Positions 14,793-23,731 of a stretch of 27,643 nucleotides of DNA are shown one piece after another. Numbering within the stretch: position 1 is the first letter of the stretch; every line of letters begins with the position of its first letter. Under the pieces are notes generated by a model that saw nothing but the letters and a program-made list of their open reading frames with translations, was not told the DNA's origin and made no database searches. Source of the stretch: DAOVQB01 sp023128935 (GTDB lineage: Bacteria > Eisenbacteria > RBG-16-71-46 > CAIMUX01 > WJJG01); NCBI GenBank assembly GCA_030628905.1, contig DAOVQB010000036.1, positions 1 to 27,643 of the forward strand, written 5' to 3'. A program made the translations under genes and the position numbers.

Positions 14793-15919
14793 GCAGCATT
14801 CCCCTTCCCTTGGACGCCGCGCATCCCGATCGCCGGGTGCCGCAGCCGGTAGTTCGGGTCAGCTTTAGCCAGGATCTGTTCCAGCTCCTGCACGTTCGAA
14901 CTCCGGGACAGCGCGTCATCCAACAGGATCTTTCGATCTATGTAGGCCCGCGCGAGCCCCTGATTCATCGTCTGCATGCCGTACTTCTGCCCGGCCTGCA
15001 TCAAGCTGTAGATCTGGTGCGCCTTGCCTTCGCGGATCAGTGCACTCATCGCTGGTGTGCACACTAGGATCTCGGAAACGTTGATCCTGCCACCTCCCCC
15101 CCGCCTGGGGATGAGCTGCTGTGTCAGCACTCCCCGCAGGACAAAGGCCAGCTGGGAATAGACCTGCTTCTGCTGGTTTGTGGGAAAGACGTCTACAATG
15201 CGGTTGATCGATTCGTAGGTCGAATTCGTGTGCAGCGTGGCGAAGACGAGGTGCCCGGTCTCCGCAATGGTTAGCGCGGCCCGGACGGTCTCCAGGTCTC
15301 TCATCTCACCGATCAGAATGACGTCGGGGTCCTGCCGGAGCACATATTTGAGCGCATCCTTGAAACTGTGGGTGTCCGAACCCACTTCGCGCTGGTTCAC
15401 GATGGCCCGCTTGTGTTGGTGCACGTATTCGATCGGATCCTCGATCGTCATGATGTGATAGGATTTCTCCTCGTTGATCTTGTCAATCAGGCCAGCCAGG
15501 GTTGTGGATTTACCGCTGCCCGTCGGGCCTGTGACCAAGACCAGCCCATTGGGATGCTCCGCAAACGCGGCGACCACCTTGGGAAGTCCCAGCTCAGTAA
15601 TGCTCATGATCCCGAAGGGGATCATGCGGATGGCCGCCGTGGTCACTCCGCGCTGGGAGAAGACGTTGGCGCGAAAGCGCGCCAGGCTCTTGATGCCAAA
15701 GGAGAGGTCCAGTTCTCGGGCGGTTTCAAACCGCTTCCTCTGGTCATCGCGCAGGATTGAATAGATGAGTCTCTCGCAGTTCTCCGGATCCAGCGGATCA
15801 TGCCCGCTGGCATCCAAGACACCATCAATCCGGAACTGGGGTGGCACTCCCGCCGTCAGGTGGAGATCGGAGGCTCCTCGATCGACCATCTCTGCGAGCA
15901 GATCACGCAGGGAAATCAT
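14789..15919 (-). CDS. pilT: Type IV pilus retraction ATPase PilT
   Basis: PilT is a hexameric cytoplasmic ATPase that depolymerises pili for twitching and DNA uptake. The 376-aa product has an N-terminal PAS-like domain with GASDLHLTAGVPPQFRIDG. Walker A is GPTGSGKST (131-139). The Asp box is EDPIEYVH, Walker B is PDVILIGEMRD, and the His box is HLVFATLHTNS. The C-terminal retraction motif appears in the form AMSALIREGKAHQI, similar to the AIRNLIRE motif. ATG at 15919 follows AAGGGGGG; longer in-frame starts would add residues unlike the family. Confidence 0.95.
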   Translation of the reverse strand: MISLRDLLAEMVDRGASDLHLTAGVPPQFRIDGVLDASGHDPLDPENCERLIYSILRDDQRKRFETARELDLSFGIKSLARFRANVFSQRGVTTAAIRMIPFGIMSITELGLPKVVAAFAEHPNGLVLVTGPTGSGKSTTLAGLIDKINEEKSYHIMTIEDPIEYVHQHKRAIVNQREVGSDTHSFKDALKYVLRQDPDVILIGEMRDLETVRAALTIAETGHLVFATLHTNSTYESINRIVDVFPTNQQKQVYSQLAFVLRGVLTQQLIPRRGGGGRINVSEILVCTPAMSALIREGKAHQIYSLMQAGQKYGMQTMNQGLARAYIDRKILLDDALSRSSNVQELEQILAKADPNYRLRHPAIGMRGVQGKGNAA

Positions 15920-15985
15920 CAACCCCCCCTTGACCCCGGGCATGCCCGTGCGCGTGCAATCCGGGCTAGGCGCACCGGGCAAGCG

Positions 15986-17683
15986 CTAGGCCTCTTCGTC
16001 AGCGGCTGTTTCCTTCAAGACTTCTTCGGCAGATGTAATGCCTGTCTTGAGTTTCAGGAGCCCATCCATCCGGAGTGAGATCATGCCCTCCTTGAGCGCC
16101 TGGCGCTTGATCTCGGGCGTGGACGATTGCTTGATGATCATCTCCCGGATGGTCCCGCTGATGGGCATCACTTCATAGAAACCGGTCCTGCCCCTATAGC
16201 CCGTATCGTGACAGGCAGCACACCCCACCGCTTTGTAGTACTCCCCTCCATCAGGCCCTCCTATATCGGCCAATTGTAGGTTCTCCTGGAGGCTTGGGGG
16301 CAGTTCGATCCGCTCCCGGCACTGTGTGCAGAGCTTCCTGCCCAGGCGCTGGGCCAAGATGAGGTTCGTGGAGGACGCCACCAGGAATGGCTCGAGGCCC
16401 ATGTCGACCATCCGATTCAGGGTGCTCGGGGCATCGTTGGTGTGCAGCGTGGAAAGCACGAGGTGACCGGTAAGCGCTGCCTTGACAGCGATCGAGCCGG
16501 TTTCCAGGTCGCGGATCTCACCCACCATGACGATGTTCGGATCTTGGCGCAGGAAGGATCTCAGCGCGGCAGCGAAGGTCAGGCCAATGGCCTCGTGAAC
16601 ATGAACCTGATTGATTCCAACCAGGTTGTACTCGACCGGATCCTCAGCGGTCATGATGTTGACCTCGGTGGTATTGATCTTCGAGAGGGCCGAGTAGAGC
16701 GTCGTCGTCTTACCGCTTCCGGTGGGGCCCGTAACCAACACCATTCCGTACGGCATGACAGTGGCCTTTTGAAACTCCTCGAGCGCTTGCGGCTGGAACC
16801 CCGATTGGGTCAGATCGAGCGTCAGGTTGTCCCTGTCAAGGATACGGAGCACCACTTTTTCGCCGAAGATACAGGGCAGCGTCGAGACGCGCAGGTCGAT
16901 CATCTTCTTGCCGATGCGGACCTTGATCCGGCCGTCCTGGGGTACCCGTCGTTCAGCGATGTCCAAATCGGACATGATCTTGAGCCGCGATATGATCGCC
17001 CGCTTGAGTCTATTCGGCGGGCTCATGCGCTCATAAAGCGTGCCGTCAATGCGAAAGCGCACGCGCATACTCTTCTCGTAACACTCCACATGGATATCGC
17101 TGGCCTCCTCGCTCACGGCCTGACCGAGCATCGAGTTGACGAACTTCACAACCGGTGCTTGGTCCGCGCCCTCCATGTCCGCGACGTCTGGATCTTCCTC
17201 CTCCGACTCAACGACCTCCAGATCATCCATCGACTCCATGACCTCTTGCATGGAAAGGGCGGAGTCATAGTACTTGTCGATGGCGCGTTTGATCTGATCG
17301 TCGGTAGTGACGAACGGTTCGACCTGCAGGTTGGTCCGGAACTGAACATCATCGATGGCGAAGAAGTTGGCCGGGTTGACCATGGCCACCATCAGCTGCT
17401 TGCCCATCCGATTGAACGGGATAAGGCTAAACCTGGTGGCCATGTCGGAGGGTACGAGCCGCACGGCCTCGGGATCCACCTCTGTGGTGTCGAGGTTGAC
17501 ACTCGGGGTGCCGAAATGCTCACCTAGGAAACAGAGCAGTTCATCTTCCTTGACGACACCCATCTTGACGAGGTGGGCAACTGCATCGCCGCCTTGGGAG
17601 TGCTCAGTCTTGTGAGCTATCTTCAGGTCGGCCTCAGTTATAAGGCCCTGCTCGACCATCCTGGCACACAGATCAGACTTCAC
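15986..17683 (-). CDS. pilB: Type IV pilus extension ATPase PilB
   Basis: PilB powers pilus polymerisation. The 565-aa product has an N-terminal T2SSE_N/MshEN-like region (about 1-140), an acidic linker (ESEEEDPDVADMEGAD) and the core ATPase. Core motifs are DIHVECYEKSMRVRFRIDG, Walker A GPTGSGKTT (about 319-327), EDPVEYNLVGINQV, Walker B NIVMVGEIRD and HLVLSTLHTND. A tetracysteine zinc site (CTQC and CAAC) follows near residues 452-491, as expected for PilB/GspE. GTG at 17683 was chosen because GGAGG lies 7 bases upstream. It leads the pilBTC-pilSR series after a 218-base gap. Confidence 0.95.
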   Translation of the reverse strand: MKSDLCARMVEQGLITEADLKIAHKTEHSQGGDAVAHLVKMGVVKEDELLCFLGEHFGTPSVNLDTTEVDPEAVRLVPSDMATRFSLIPFNRMGKQLMVAMVNPANFFAIDDVQFRTNLQVEPFVTTDDQIKRAIDKYYDSALSMQEVMESMDDLEVVESEEEDPDVADMEGADQAPVVKFVNSMLGQAVSEEASDIHVECYEKSMRVRFRIDGTLYERMSPPNRLKRAIISRLKIMSDLDIAERRVPQDGRIKVRIGKKMIDLRVSTLPCIFGEKVVLRILDRDNLTLDLTQSGFQPQALEEFQKATVMPYGMVLVTGPTGSGKTTTLYSALSKINTTEVNIMTAEDPVEYNLVGINQVHVHEAIGLTFAAALRSFLRQDPNIVMVGEIRDLETGSIAVKAALTGHLVLSTLHTNDAPSTLNRMVDMGLEPFLVASSTNLILAQRLGRKLCTQCRERIELPPSLQENLQLADIGGPDGGEYYKAVGCAACHDTGYRGRTGFYEVMPISGTIREMIIKQSSTPEIKRQALKEGMISLRMDGLLKLKTGITSAEEVLKETAADEEA

Positions 17684-17723
17684 ACTAGTCCTCCCCACGG
17701 AGAATGCGCCCCGAGCTTAGTGC

Positions 17724-17749
17724 CCCATGGGCAGATCCCATGCCATGGG
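17724..17749 (-). promoter_or_regulatory. CCATGG-type palindrome cluster upstream of pilB
   Basis: The 8-bp palindrome CCCATGGG at 17724-17731 is followed by CCCATG (17737-17742) and CCATGGG (17743-17749), 40-65 bases before the pilB start. The repeated palindromes could be an operator or an RNA fold in the pilB leader. No convincing -35/-10 or sigma-54 promoter could be identified in the surrounding gap (17684-17901), although the gap size makes a promoter plausible. Confidence 0.3.
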
Positions 17750-17901
17750 TCCCGCGTGCGGAGCACCTTGCGGAAAGAACCTTTAGCGCTGGTCTTTTCA
17801 GATGTTACGTATGTCCGGAGAACGCCGGCGGTAACAGCAGCCGACCTGGGCAGGCGTGCATTTAGGAGCATTCCGAGCCGGGCTCTTGCGCAATGCAATG
17901 C

Positions 17902-18297
17902 CTACTTCACCTTCAAATACTGGCTGAGGCTGGCCAGACGCTTTCTACCGATGCCTTTTACATCGAGCAGCTCATCCACCGTGCGAAAACCACTGCGCTG
18001 GCGCCGCAGAGCCAAAATGCGCCCGGCTAGAACGGGCCCCACACCCGGCAGCGCCATCAGGTCCAGACTATCGGCCAAGTTCAGATCCAAATGGCCGTCC
18101 GTGAACGGTGAACTCGCCACTGCCCGGATGCGCGGGTGCCTATCTGGCGACTCCAGCGTCGATGCCCGGTGCAAAGTGCGTGTTGAAGGAGGGGAATGCA
18201 GGATGCCCACCTGGCGCAAGCCGGTCAGCACAAAACCACCGCTCAGTAGCAACGCCAGGAAAGCCAACAAACGGCGCTCGGCCGGCGTGAAGAACAC
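17902..18297 (-). CDS. comEA: ComEA-like helix-hairpin-helix DNA-binding protein
   Basis: The 131-aa product has an N-terminal membrane anchor (LLAFLALLLSGGFVLTGL), a variable linker, and two helix-hairpin-helix motifs at the C-terminus (LMALPGVGPVLAGRIL and LLDVKGIGRKRLASL). ComEA binds incoming double-stranded DNA outside the inner membrane during natural transformation and acts as a ratchet. GTG at 18297 has an excellent ribosome site (GGAGGT, 6 bases upstream); the GTG at 18342 directly after the preceding stop would add 15 residues. Its position just upstream of pilB fits a role with the pilus, but short HhH proteins can have other DNA roles. No comEC is in the window. Confidence 0.8.
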   Translation of the reverse strand: MFFTPAERRLLAFLALLLSGGFVLTGLRQVGILHSPPSTRTLHRASTLESPDRHPRIRAVASSPFTDGHLDLNLADSLDLMALPGVGPVLAGRILALRRQRSGFRTVDELLDVKGIGRKRLASLSQYLKVK

Positions 18298-18342
18298 GTG
18301 CGCACCTCCGTCATTCCAAGGCCGGCGTTCATCGTGAGGCAC

Positions 18343-20343
18343 TTAGTCCCTGAAGTGCCATTCCACGCCCGTCTGCGAGCTGCGGAAGGGAAGTGATCCC
18401 CAAGCCTCATCGTAGGTAGCCGACTCATCCCAGCTGTTCGCTAGATTGCGCAGGATCAGGAAAAAATGCGCATCCCCAAAGGTGCCGTGGATCTCTCCGT
18501 TGAAGCGCACGCTCGCGGGGAGCTGGCCCTCGGGAGTGCACCATCTCCCCTGGAAATCGCAGAGCAGACGGAGCTGCCAGCCAAGATCCCCCTTGAAGAG
18601 CCGCCCGCCGATCAGAAAGACACCACGCCCATGATAGGGCGGCACCAGTACAGGCAGCTCGTCCACCAGTGGGTAAAGCATGGTAGTCAGATCACCCAGG
18701 ATAGCCGCGCCGAGAGGGAGCTGGATGCGACCGCTACCATAGGCCCCCGTCAGCGTCGCGTCCGATAAAATGCCGTCGAGCGCAATGTCTGTGCGCGCTT
18801 CCGGACGCAGCAGCTGTGCATGCTCGGGCTCCAGGCCCAAACCGTCTGTAATCCGTCTGACCAAGACACCACAGGAAAGATCCACGTTCGAGAGTTTGGT
18901 TTGCATCCGGATCTCGCCGTGCCATAGCCGGCGCACCGGATCCTTGCCACTGGGCTCCGCGCCGCCTGTCAGATGAAGGCCCTCCTCCAGAAGCGCCTGG
19001 GGATCAGGCTCCAAGCGAGGGATGAAGACCGTTGTCGCCGCGGTCCACGCCTCGAGTACCATACCCAGGCGGGGGCAGGGCTGGAGTGAGGCTGCCAGGT
19101 GGCCTCGAAGGTGCCCCCCATGCCACCAGGGATCCGCGTAGCCGAGGGTAACCATACCGGCCGACTGCCCACCATCCAACTTCGCACCAAGAGCAATTCC
19201 CGTGCCAATTGCCGTCCAATCGGTGTCCTCGCGGGCTTCACCACCCAGGAACAGCGAGGTGTGGTCAATTCCGGCACTCATCAGGAGCGTCATAGCCCCC
19301 CACCCCGCCGACCCTTGAAGGGTCGCTGCAGTGGATTTTGTCCGCCTCATCTCCGCGTCGCCATCCCCTCGCCATTGCAATCGATCATAGCGTTGTGTGA
19401 GTCGCATCTGACCCCGGAGGGACTTGCCAAGGCGCAGCTGGGAGCCCCCTGAGAGCTGGCTGGACTCCCAGCTCAGCCTCCGCCCACCGTACAGGTGATA
19501 CCTTCCAGCGCGGTCGGCGCCCACCAGACGAAATGTGCCGCAGGGGGCCGCCCGATCCACCTGCAGCAGCAGGTTCTGGAACCGGCCTTCCTCGTATCGC
19601 TGCCTGCCGTTCGGGTATTGCTGCCGGCCATCGGTATGCGAGTGCGCGTAGGAACCCAAAACCCTCCAAGCCCTCACTTGACGGCCCAGCATGATATCCT
19701 CAGTGGAAGAACCCGAACGGCCTTCCGTCAAACGTATCGCACTGGGCACATCTTCCCAGCGGTGCTGTCGCTGCGAGGTCCAGAGCATCCCGTCTCCCCC
19801 GGCGGCAAGGGGATCGAGAAAGGCATCGGGGGCCACGAGCCAGGCCTGTTCGAGCAACAGCGGACTCAGGGTCTGGCAATGGGCCTCGGGGATGGCCGGT
19901 CCGACTGTGCTGGCCCCATCGAACCAGAGGGAAAAACGGTCAACCCCGGGACCAAGCAGGCAGGGCAACTCCCAGGCACCGTGGCTGCCCGAGGAAAAGA
20001 TGTACAGCCTCGAATCGCGCCCTAGGGCGTCTGAGAACAGCATCGCGGACGAGCGGTAGAGGATCTCCCGCGTCAGCAGCCGTTCGCCCGACCCAGGCCC
20101 CAGACAACCAAGCAGCCAATCAGGCTCCCACCAGTGCAGCTGACGTATCTGTGCAACCAGTGAATCAGCGGCGGATGCGACCGCGACCGCCGTGCTGTCT
20201 CCGGGAGCGAAGGTATCAGGATCTGCATGGAACTGCTGGGGGGGTAGCGTTTCGTCAGCAGGAATCGGAAGGCTGAGGACACAGAGGATCATGGCAAGCA
20301 GGCAGAAAGAGGTTGGGCGCGGCAGGCACCTAGGCGACTTCAT
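18343..20343 (-). CDS. Predicted outer-membrane beta-barrel protein, TonB-receptor-like
   Basis: I do not recognise a specific family name. The 666-aa product has a signal peptide (FCLLAMILCVLSLPIPADE). A small N-terminal region resembles a receptor plug (FSLWFDGASTVGPAIPEA..LSPLLLEQAWLV). About 450 residues of alternating polar/hydrophobic strands follow (for example RFQNLLLQVDRAAPCGTFRLVGADRAGRYHLYGG). The ending TGVEWHFRD, preceded by LRNLANSWDESATYDEAW, resembles the C-terminal strands of TonB-dependent receptors. ATG at 20343 overlaps the TPR gene end by 14 bases, and comEA follows. It is smaller than most TonB receptors, and no clear TonB box was found. Confidence 0.65.
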   Translation of the reverse strand: MKSPRCLPRPTSFCLLAMILCVLSLPIPADETLPPQQFHADPDTFAPGDSTAVAVASAADSLVAQIRQLHWWEPDWLLGCLGPGSGERLLTREILYRSSAMLFSDALGRDSRLYIFSSGSHGAWELPCLLGPGVDRFSLWFDGASTVGPAIPEAHCQTLSPLLLEQAWLVAPDAFLDPLAAGGDGMLWTSQRQHRWEDVPSAIRLTEGRSGSSTEDIMLGRQVRAWRVLGSYAHSHTDGRQQYPNGRQRYEEGRFQNLLLQVDRAAPCGTFRLVGADRAGRYHLYGGRRLSWESSQLSGGSQLRLGKSLRGQMRLTQRYDRLQWRGDGDAEMRRTKSTAATLQGSAGWGAMTLLMSAGIDHTSLFLGGEAREDTDWTAIGTGIALGAKLDGGQSAGMVTLGYADPWWHGGHLRGHLAASLQPCPRLGMVLEAWTAATTVFIPRLEPDPQALLEEGLHLTGGAEPSGKDPVRRLWHGEIRMQTKLSNVDLSCGVLVRRITDGLGLEPEHAQLLRPEARTDIALDGILSDATLTGAYGSGRIQLPLGAAILGDLTTMLYPLVDELPVLVPPYHGRGVFLIGGRLFKGDLGWQLRLLCDFQGRWCTPEGQLPASVRFNGEIHGTFGDAHFFLILRNLANSWDESATYDEAWGSLPFRSSQTGVEWHFRD

Positions 20344-22387
20344 CTTCCATTGATGAGAGTAGCTGAGCAGCTTCCTTGAGATCGGGTTTGGCTTGCAGCA
20401 CCTCACAGAGGCACTCCTTCGCTGCGTTCAGCTCTCCCACGGAATGATACTCAACTGCGAGCATGTAGCGCAGCCCCGCACTTTCTCCGGGGCTCACCTT
20501 CAATGACTCCAGTACCAGCTGGAGTTCGTGTATTGCCTCGCGGTGACGCTCGAGTTTCGAGAAGCACTTGGCACGCAACTCGCGTATTCGCAAGCAGAAC
20601 GCCGAGGGCACATCCCCACACCCCAGGGCTTCATCGAACTTGTCGATCGCTTCCTCAAAGAGCCCCATCTCCATGTGAGAGACCCCTAGATCATAGTGGG
20701 CCTGAGCGTCGTTGCTATCGACTTGCCCCCTGAGACCCTCGTGGAATTCCTCGAGGAGCGCTCCGATGTCCATCCAGCCCTGCTGTTCCTTGTCTCCGTC
20801 CATACTCACATCGCGGACAGCGACCACAGCATCGCTCGCCTCCAGCACTTGCTGGACCAGGCCTGGGTTGTCAGCCCCTGGCGCAGTCGGTTTCGAGTCG
20901 CTGGCGGCCTGCGAGGCTGCAGCGGCCTGCGCGCTGTCGAGCCCGAGCTCCCGGAAGCGCTTCATTCTCCGCTGCGCAGTTGTGTTCTCCGGGTCAATCT
21001 CCAACACCCGCTTAAAGACCGGCAACGCCTCTTGCAAATTGCCATCACGAATGCACAGATCTCCGTGCAGGATCAACCCTCGCACGATTTTGGGATTGTC
21101 CTGGAGGACCTCGGAGATCTCAATCAATTTCTCCACCGCCTCCATGGACAGCGCATCCTGCCGGATCCATTCCTCCGCGCATTTCTGTGCCCTGGTCCAC
21201 TGCTCCGCATCGATGGCCTTGCGGGTTGCCTGGGATGGATCGGCCAACCCACCCGCGGGCATCGCATCTGAATCAACAGCGCCCCCATCCTCGCAGGCTT
21301 GGTCGAGGTCGATCTCACCATAGACAAGCAGCTCCGCACCCTTCCCCGCGGCCGGAGAAGACGCAGCAGCGTCCGCGGCACCGGCAGCCGCCCCCCCAGC
21401 CGGAGAAGACGCAGCAGCGTCCGCGCCGCCGGCAGCCGCCCCCCCAGCCGGAGACTCCTCCGCTTGGTCTGCTTCACGCGGGCTCTCGCTCACATGGACC
21501 GTGAGGTCCAGCACCCCTGGATCCAGGTCAGCTGTCTCGGGATCCTCCGCATCCATATCGGCGAGTCCCGCCTCGAGCCCTTCGATCCCAGCCGTGACCT
21601 CCCCATGTTGCTCTAGGCCAGGGGCGTCAGGATCACCCTCCAGTTGCGCTCCCGATTGAGGGACCGCGGTCTCGTTTTTCTGCGACCCCACCCGATCGCA
21701 CGCCGTCGGATCCAGTCCTCCAGCGCGCGCCCTCAGGTCCGCTGCATCCTGCGTACTGCCCGAGCGCTCCATGACGGCCGCCGCACGCAAGAGCATTTCT
21801 GCCGCCTCATCGCTGCGCCCCATACGCTCTAGTAGCTTACTCAACCTCACTGCGCTCCCAGTCTTGCCCGTAGCAAGATCGAGCACGCGGTTCAGCGTCT
21901 CGCGATACTCGGTGCTTCCCCATGTCTCCTCGGACACGCTTTCCAGGTACATGAAATAGGCGTCGAGCGCGTCCCCCAGCAGCTCTTCGGAGGCATACAG
22001 ATGACCGAGAAACCGATAGGCCTCCATCTGACTGGGATCTAATCTCAGGATCTTGCGGCAGAGTGCAATCGCGTTGCGGAAGAATCCCAGGTTCCGGTAC
22101 TCATGAATAGCGGTAATATAGTGAGCGATCGCCTCTTCACGTTGGCCAACTTTCATATGGAGATCGCCGACGTACAGGCGATCGTAGGGATCCACATCCC
22201 CCGAAGTTAGAATGGGATCATAGACCTCGATGGCCTTCATGAACTGGCCAGCCTTGACCAGTTTCTGCGCCGCCCGTCTGATCGAGATGTTCTTCTGCAA
22301 GGCCAGCGACCCCCGCGCCCAAAGCCGGGACTCCCCCCCAAGGATATGGTTGTTTCCCGTTCCCTTATCGACCAGTGCAGAGTTCAT
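20330..22387 (-). CDS. Large TPR protein with acidic low-complexity centre
   Basis: The 685-aa product is probably cytoplasmic, as no signal peptide is visible. The N-terminal third is tetratricopeptide repeats (KAGQFMKAIEVYDPIL, KVGQREEAIAHYITAI, NLGFFRNAIALCRKILRLDP, LLGDALDAYFMYLE). The middle is acidic and low in complexity, with a duplicated Ala/Gly/Ser block. The C-terminal part has further TPRs (LQEALPVFKRVLEIDPEN, EMGLFEEAIDKFDEAL, HREAIHELQLVLESL). The start overlaps the hutI end. ATG at 22387 is used here, though GTG at 22405 with AAGGG upstream is equally possible. TPR proteins of this kind scaffold complexes; the neighbouring pil and barrel genes suggest a role in envelope assembly, but this is inference. 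Confidence 0.8.
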   Translation of the reverse strand: MNSALVDKGTGNNHILGGESRLWARGSLALQKNISIRRAAQKLVKAGQFMKAIEVYDPILTSGDVDPYDRLYVGDLHMKVGQREEAIAHYITAIHEYRNLGFFRNAIALCRKILRLDPSQMEAYRFLGHLYASEELLGDALDAYFMYLESVSEETWGSTEYRETLNRVLDLATGKTGSAVRLSKLLERMGRSDEAAEMLLRAAAVMERSGSTQDAADLRARAGGLDPTACDRVGSQKNETAVPQSGAQLEGDPDAPGLEQHGEVTAGIEGLEAGLADMDAEDPETADLDPGVLDLTVHVSESPREADQAEESPAGGAAAGGADAAASSPAGGAAAGAADAAASSPAAGKGAELLVYGEIDLDQACEDGGAVDSDAMPAGGLADPSQATRKAIDAEQWTRAQKCAEEWIRQDALSMEAVEKLIEISEVLQDNPKIVRGLILHGDLCIRDGNLQEALPVFKRVLEIDPENTTAQRRMKRFRELGLDSAQAAAASQAASDSKPTAPGADNPGLVQQVLEASDAVVAVRDVSMDGDKEQQGWMDIGALLEEFHEGLRGQVDSNDAQAHYDLGVSHMEMGLFEEAIDKFDEALGCGDVPSAFCLRIRELRAKCFSKLERHREAIHELQLVLESLKVSPGESAGLRYMLAVEYHSVGELNAAKECLCEVLQAKPDLKEAAQLLSSMEDEVA
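21351..21454 (-). repeat. 48-bp tandem repeat in the TPR gene (about 2.2 copies)
   Basis: Copies at 21351-21398 and 21399-21446 are nearly identical, and a third partial copy ends at 21454. They encode 16-residue Ala/Gly/Ser-rich units of the type SPAGGAAAGGADAAAS. In-frame length means copy changes would alter only a flexible linker. Confidence 0.85.
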
Positions 22388-23705
22388 CTCCACCGAGGGA
22401 TGCACCGCTAACCCTTATGCGAAGCTCTGGCGCTCGCAGGGCGGGAATCACGTGTCTTCCGGAGAGAAAGAGGTCCCGCTGGTCGGGAAAACCAACGTGA
22501 TACGGCAGCCGGGCGTAGGAGGGAGCATCGAGAATCTGGATATCTGCGCGATAACCCGGGCTGAGCGCTCCCCGGTCAGCTGCCAGGCCCAATGCCGCGG
22601 CCGCATTATAGGTCGTAGCCGTCACTGCCTCGGCAGGCGTCATACCCATCTCCAGGCACGCCAGGGCCATCACCCAGGGCTGGGATTCTGTCATTGAACT
22701 GCCGGGATTGCAATCGGTTGCGAGTGCAACCGCCACTCCCAGCTCGATCATGCGGCGAGCCGGCGCGTAGGCCTGAGCTCTAAGGGAAAAGAGTGTAGCC
22801 GGAAGCAGTACGGCGACAACCCCAGCCTCTGCCATGGCACGCATCCCCTGCTCGGAGACCTTGCCTAGATGATCCGCAGAGATCGCCTGGACCTCTGCGG
22901 CCAGCTCCGCCCCACCCATCGGCTCGATCTCGTCTGCATGCAGCTTGGGCCGCAGCCCCACGCGCTTGCCTGTCTCCAGGATCCGGCGCGACTGCTCGAT
23001 GCTAAAGACCCCCTGCTCACAAAAGACGTCGCAGAAACGGGCAATCCCAAGATCGGCGGCCTCGGGGATCATGCGCTTCACAAGCAGATCGACATAGGTG
23101 TCGGGATCGCCGCGATGAACGCTTGGGATTTCATGCGCGCCCAGGTAAGTCGCCACGACGTGTAGTGGGTGCCGGCGGCTCAATTCACCGATCAGACGCA
23201 GAGCGCGCAGCTCCTGCTCAGGATCGAGCGCGTAGCCGGTTTTAATCTCAACCGTGCCCGTGCCGAAGGCCGCCATGCGATCCATCCGCGCCAGCGACTC
23301 GGCCAGCAGCGTCTCGTCGGAGGCCTCACGGAACATTCGTACGCTGGCATGAATCCCGCCTCCCTCAGCCGCGATCTCCATGTAGGTTTTGCCGCGGAGC
23401 CGCTCCTCGAATTCCCACTCGCGTGTGCCGTGGAAAAGCACATGCGTGTGAGGGTCCACGAAGGCAGGCATCACAACGCACCCGGTGGCGTCCATTTCAA
23501 CGCCGCCAGGACGAAGCTGGTAGGCGCTGCGGATCTCATCCGTGTGGCCTACCGCCAGAATCCGCTCGCCGTCAGCGGCCAGCGCGCCATCCTCTAGGAT
23601 CCCCAGATCCGCCATGGAACTGCCAACCTTCGGTCTGCCCCCAGCCGCTGGCGCCATGGTGAGCAGCTGTCGCGCGCTGTGCAGCAGGATTGAAACCTCT
23701 CTCAT
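22365..23705 (-). CDS. hutI: Imidazolonepropionase HutI
   Basis: This amidohydrolase opens 4-imidazolone-5-propanoate to N-formimino-glutamate in histidine breakdown. The 446-aa product has the metal-binding HTH in FVDPHTHVLFHG (H86, H88), the substrate region EWEFEERLRGKTY and TVEIKTGYAL. It also has GAHEIP (H191), LHADEIEPMGG (H256) and the catalytic ATDCNPGSS (D331). All key residues are present. ATG at 23705 is preceded by GAGGAG; the upstream in-frame ATG at 23735 would overlap dinG without a ribosome site. hutH, hutU and the formimino-glutamate enzymes are not in the window, so the pathway must be completed elsewhere. Confidence 0.93.
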   Translation of the reverse strand: MREVSILLHSARQLLTMAPAAGGRPKVGSSMADLGILEDGALAADGERILAVGHTDEIRSAYQLRPGGVEMDATGCVVMPAFVDPHTHVLFHGTREWEFEERLRGKTYMEIAAEGGGIHASVRMFREASDETLLAESLARMDRMAAFGTGTVEIKTGYALDPEQELRALRLIGELSRRHPLHVVATYLGAHEIPSVHRGDPDTYVDLLVKRMIPEAADLGIARFCDVFCEQGVFSIEQSRRILETGKRVGLRPKLHADEIEPMGGAELAAEVQAISADHLGKVSEQGMRAMAEAGVVAVLLPATLFSLRAQAYAPARRMIELGVAVALATDCNPGSSMTESQPWVMALACLEMGMTPAEAVTATTYNAAAALGLAADRGALSPGYRADIQILDAPSYARLPYHVGFPDQRDLFLSGRHVIPALRAPELRIRVSGASLGGDELCTGR

Positions 23706-23731
23706 AGCCTTGCTCCTCAAGGTGGCGCTCT

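Noticed and set aside
13170..14852. 560-codon plus-strand open frame
   Set aside because: It lies opposite pilC and part of pilS and pilT, which have full motifs. Its own product is low-complexity with no recognisable domain, as expected of antisense frames in GC-rich DNA.
16442..17527. 361-codon plus-strand open frame
   Set aside because: It is antisense to pilB, and its His/Asp/Leu-rich product mirrors the complementary codons of the ATPase.
17875..17885. GAGCC/GGCTC mini-palindrome as a comEA terminator
   Set aside because: It has only a 5-bp stem with a 1-base centre and no following T-run.
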